A stretch of DNA of 6,049 bases from contig JAICTW010000188.1 of assembly GCA_025936195.1 (NCBI GenBank), positions 1 through 6,049 of the forward strand. Direction: 5' to 3'. The position numbers and the translations under genes are program-made. The first letter of the stretch is position 1. Every line of letters begins with the position of its first letter. Below the pieces are notes generated by a model, which saw nothing but the letters and a program-made list of their open reading frames with translations, ran no database searches and was not told the origin of the DNA. Origin of the DNA: Flavisolibacter sp. (GTDB lineage: Bacteria; Bacteroidota; Bacteroidia; Chitinophagales; Chitinophagaceae). Shown one piece after another: positions 5,986 through 6,049 of this stretch.

Positions 5986-6049
5986 TACTATCGTCTTCGC
6001 TTGTGTCACTCACTTCAAGGTTCGATAATTCTATTGTGCATTGTGCAAG

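Noticed and set aside
6020..6035. GGTTCGA resembling a tRNA T-loop
   Set aside because: The flanking bases do not pair as a T stem, and no acceptor, D or anticodon arms are found nearby.
41..6049. CTTGCACAA at 41-49 and TTGTGCAAG at 6041-6049 as terminal inverted repeats of a large element
   Set aside because: The match is only 9 bp, and the pair would enclose the housekeeping gyrA unit. Chance is the simplest explanation.

Overview
The window looks like chromosomal DNA from the phylum Bacteroidota, most likely a Chitinophagaceae-type member. Four things point there: a gyrase A protein with a Bacteroidota-like sequence and an acidic tail, a downstream secreted TPR protein whose signal peptide ends in FAQ, A-rich leaders without Shine-Dalgarno sites, and a TAnnTTTG promoter element. 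The genus call is inference from sequence style; no database search was possible.

Right part (about 1769-5690, minus strand): an ordinary housekeeping unit. A promoter at 5683-5690 drives gyrA (3082-5646). After only 22 nt comes a gene for an exported TPR protein (1815-3059), and a clear intrinsic terminator follows at 1769-1798. The two genes are probably co-transcribed. Upstream of gyrA, on the opposite strand, lies a possible 39-codon small gene (5797-5916), followed by A+T-rich DNA with a short GC-rich hairpin near the right edge.

Left part (1-1275): accessory in character. A plus-strand gene (307-1275, or 484-1275 with the shorter start) encodes a single-pass membrane protein with a coiled-coil stalk and a C-terminal beta-rich domain, function unknown. 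Opposite its 5' end is a weakly supported minus-strand reading frame (112-372) for a small one-helix membrane protein. A possible second minus-strand gene starts at 78 and leaves the window.

Middle (1276-1814): a 539-bp gap between the converging accessory gene and the gyrA-TPR unit. I see no gene here, but it is dense in structure: a 148-bp imperfect palindrome with 30-bp arms differing at one position, an approximately 70-bp imperfect direct repeat on either side of it (each copy holding two mutually exclusive hairpins), a 10-bp perfect inverted repeat, and a smaller hairpin. This cluster of repeat or MITE-like elements is the most unusual part of the window. Nothing seen amounts to a recognisable new defence or mobile system.
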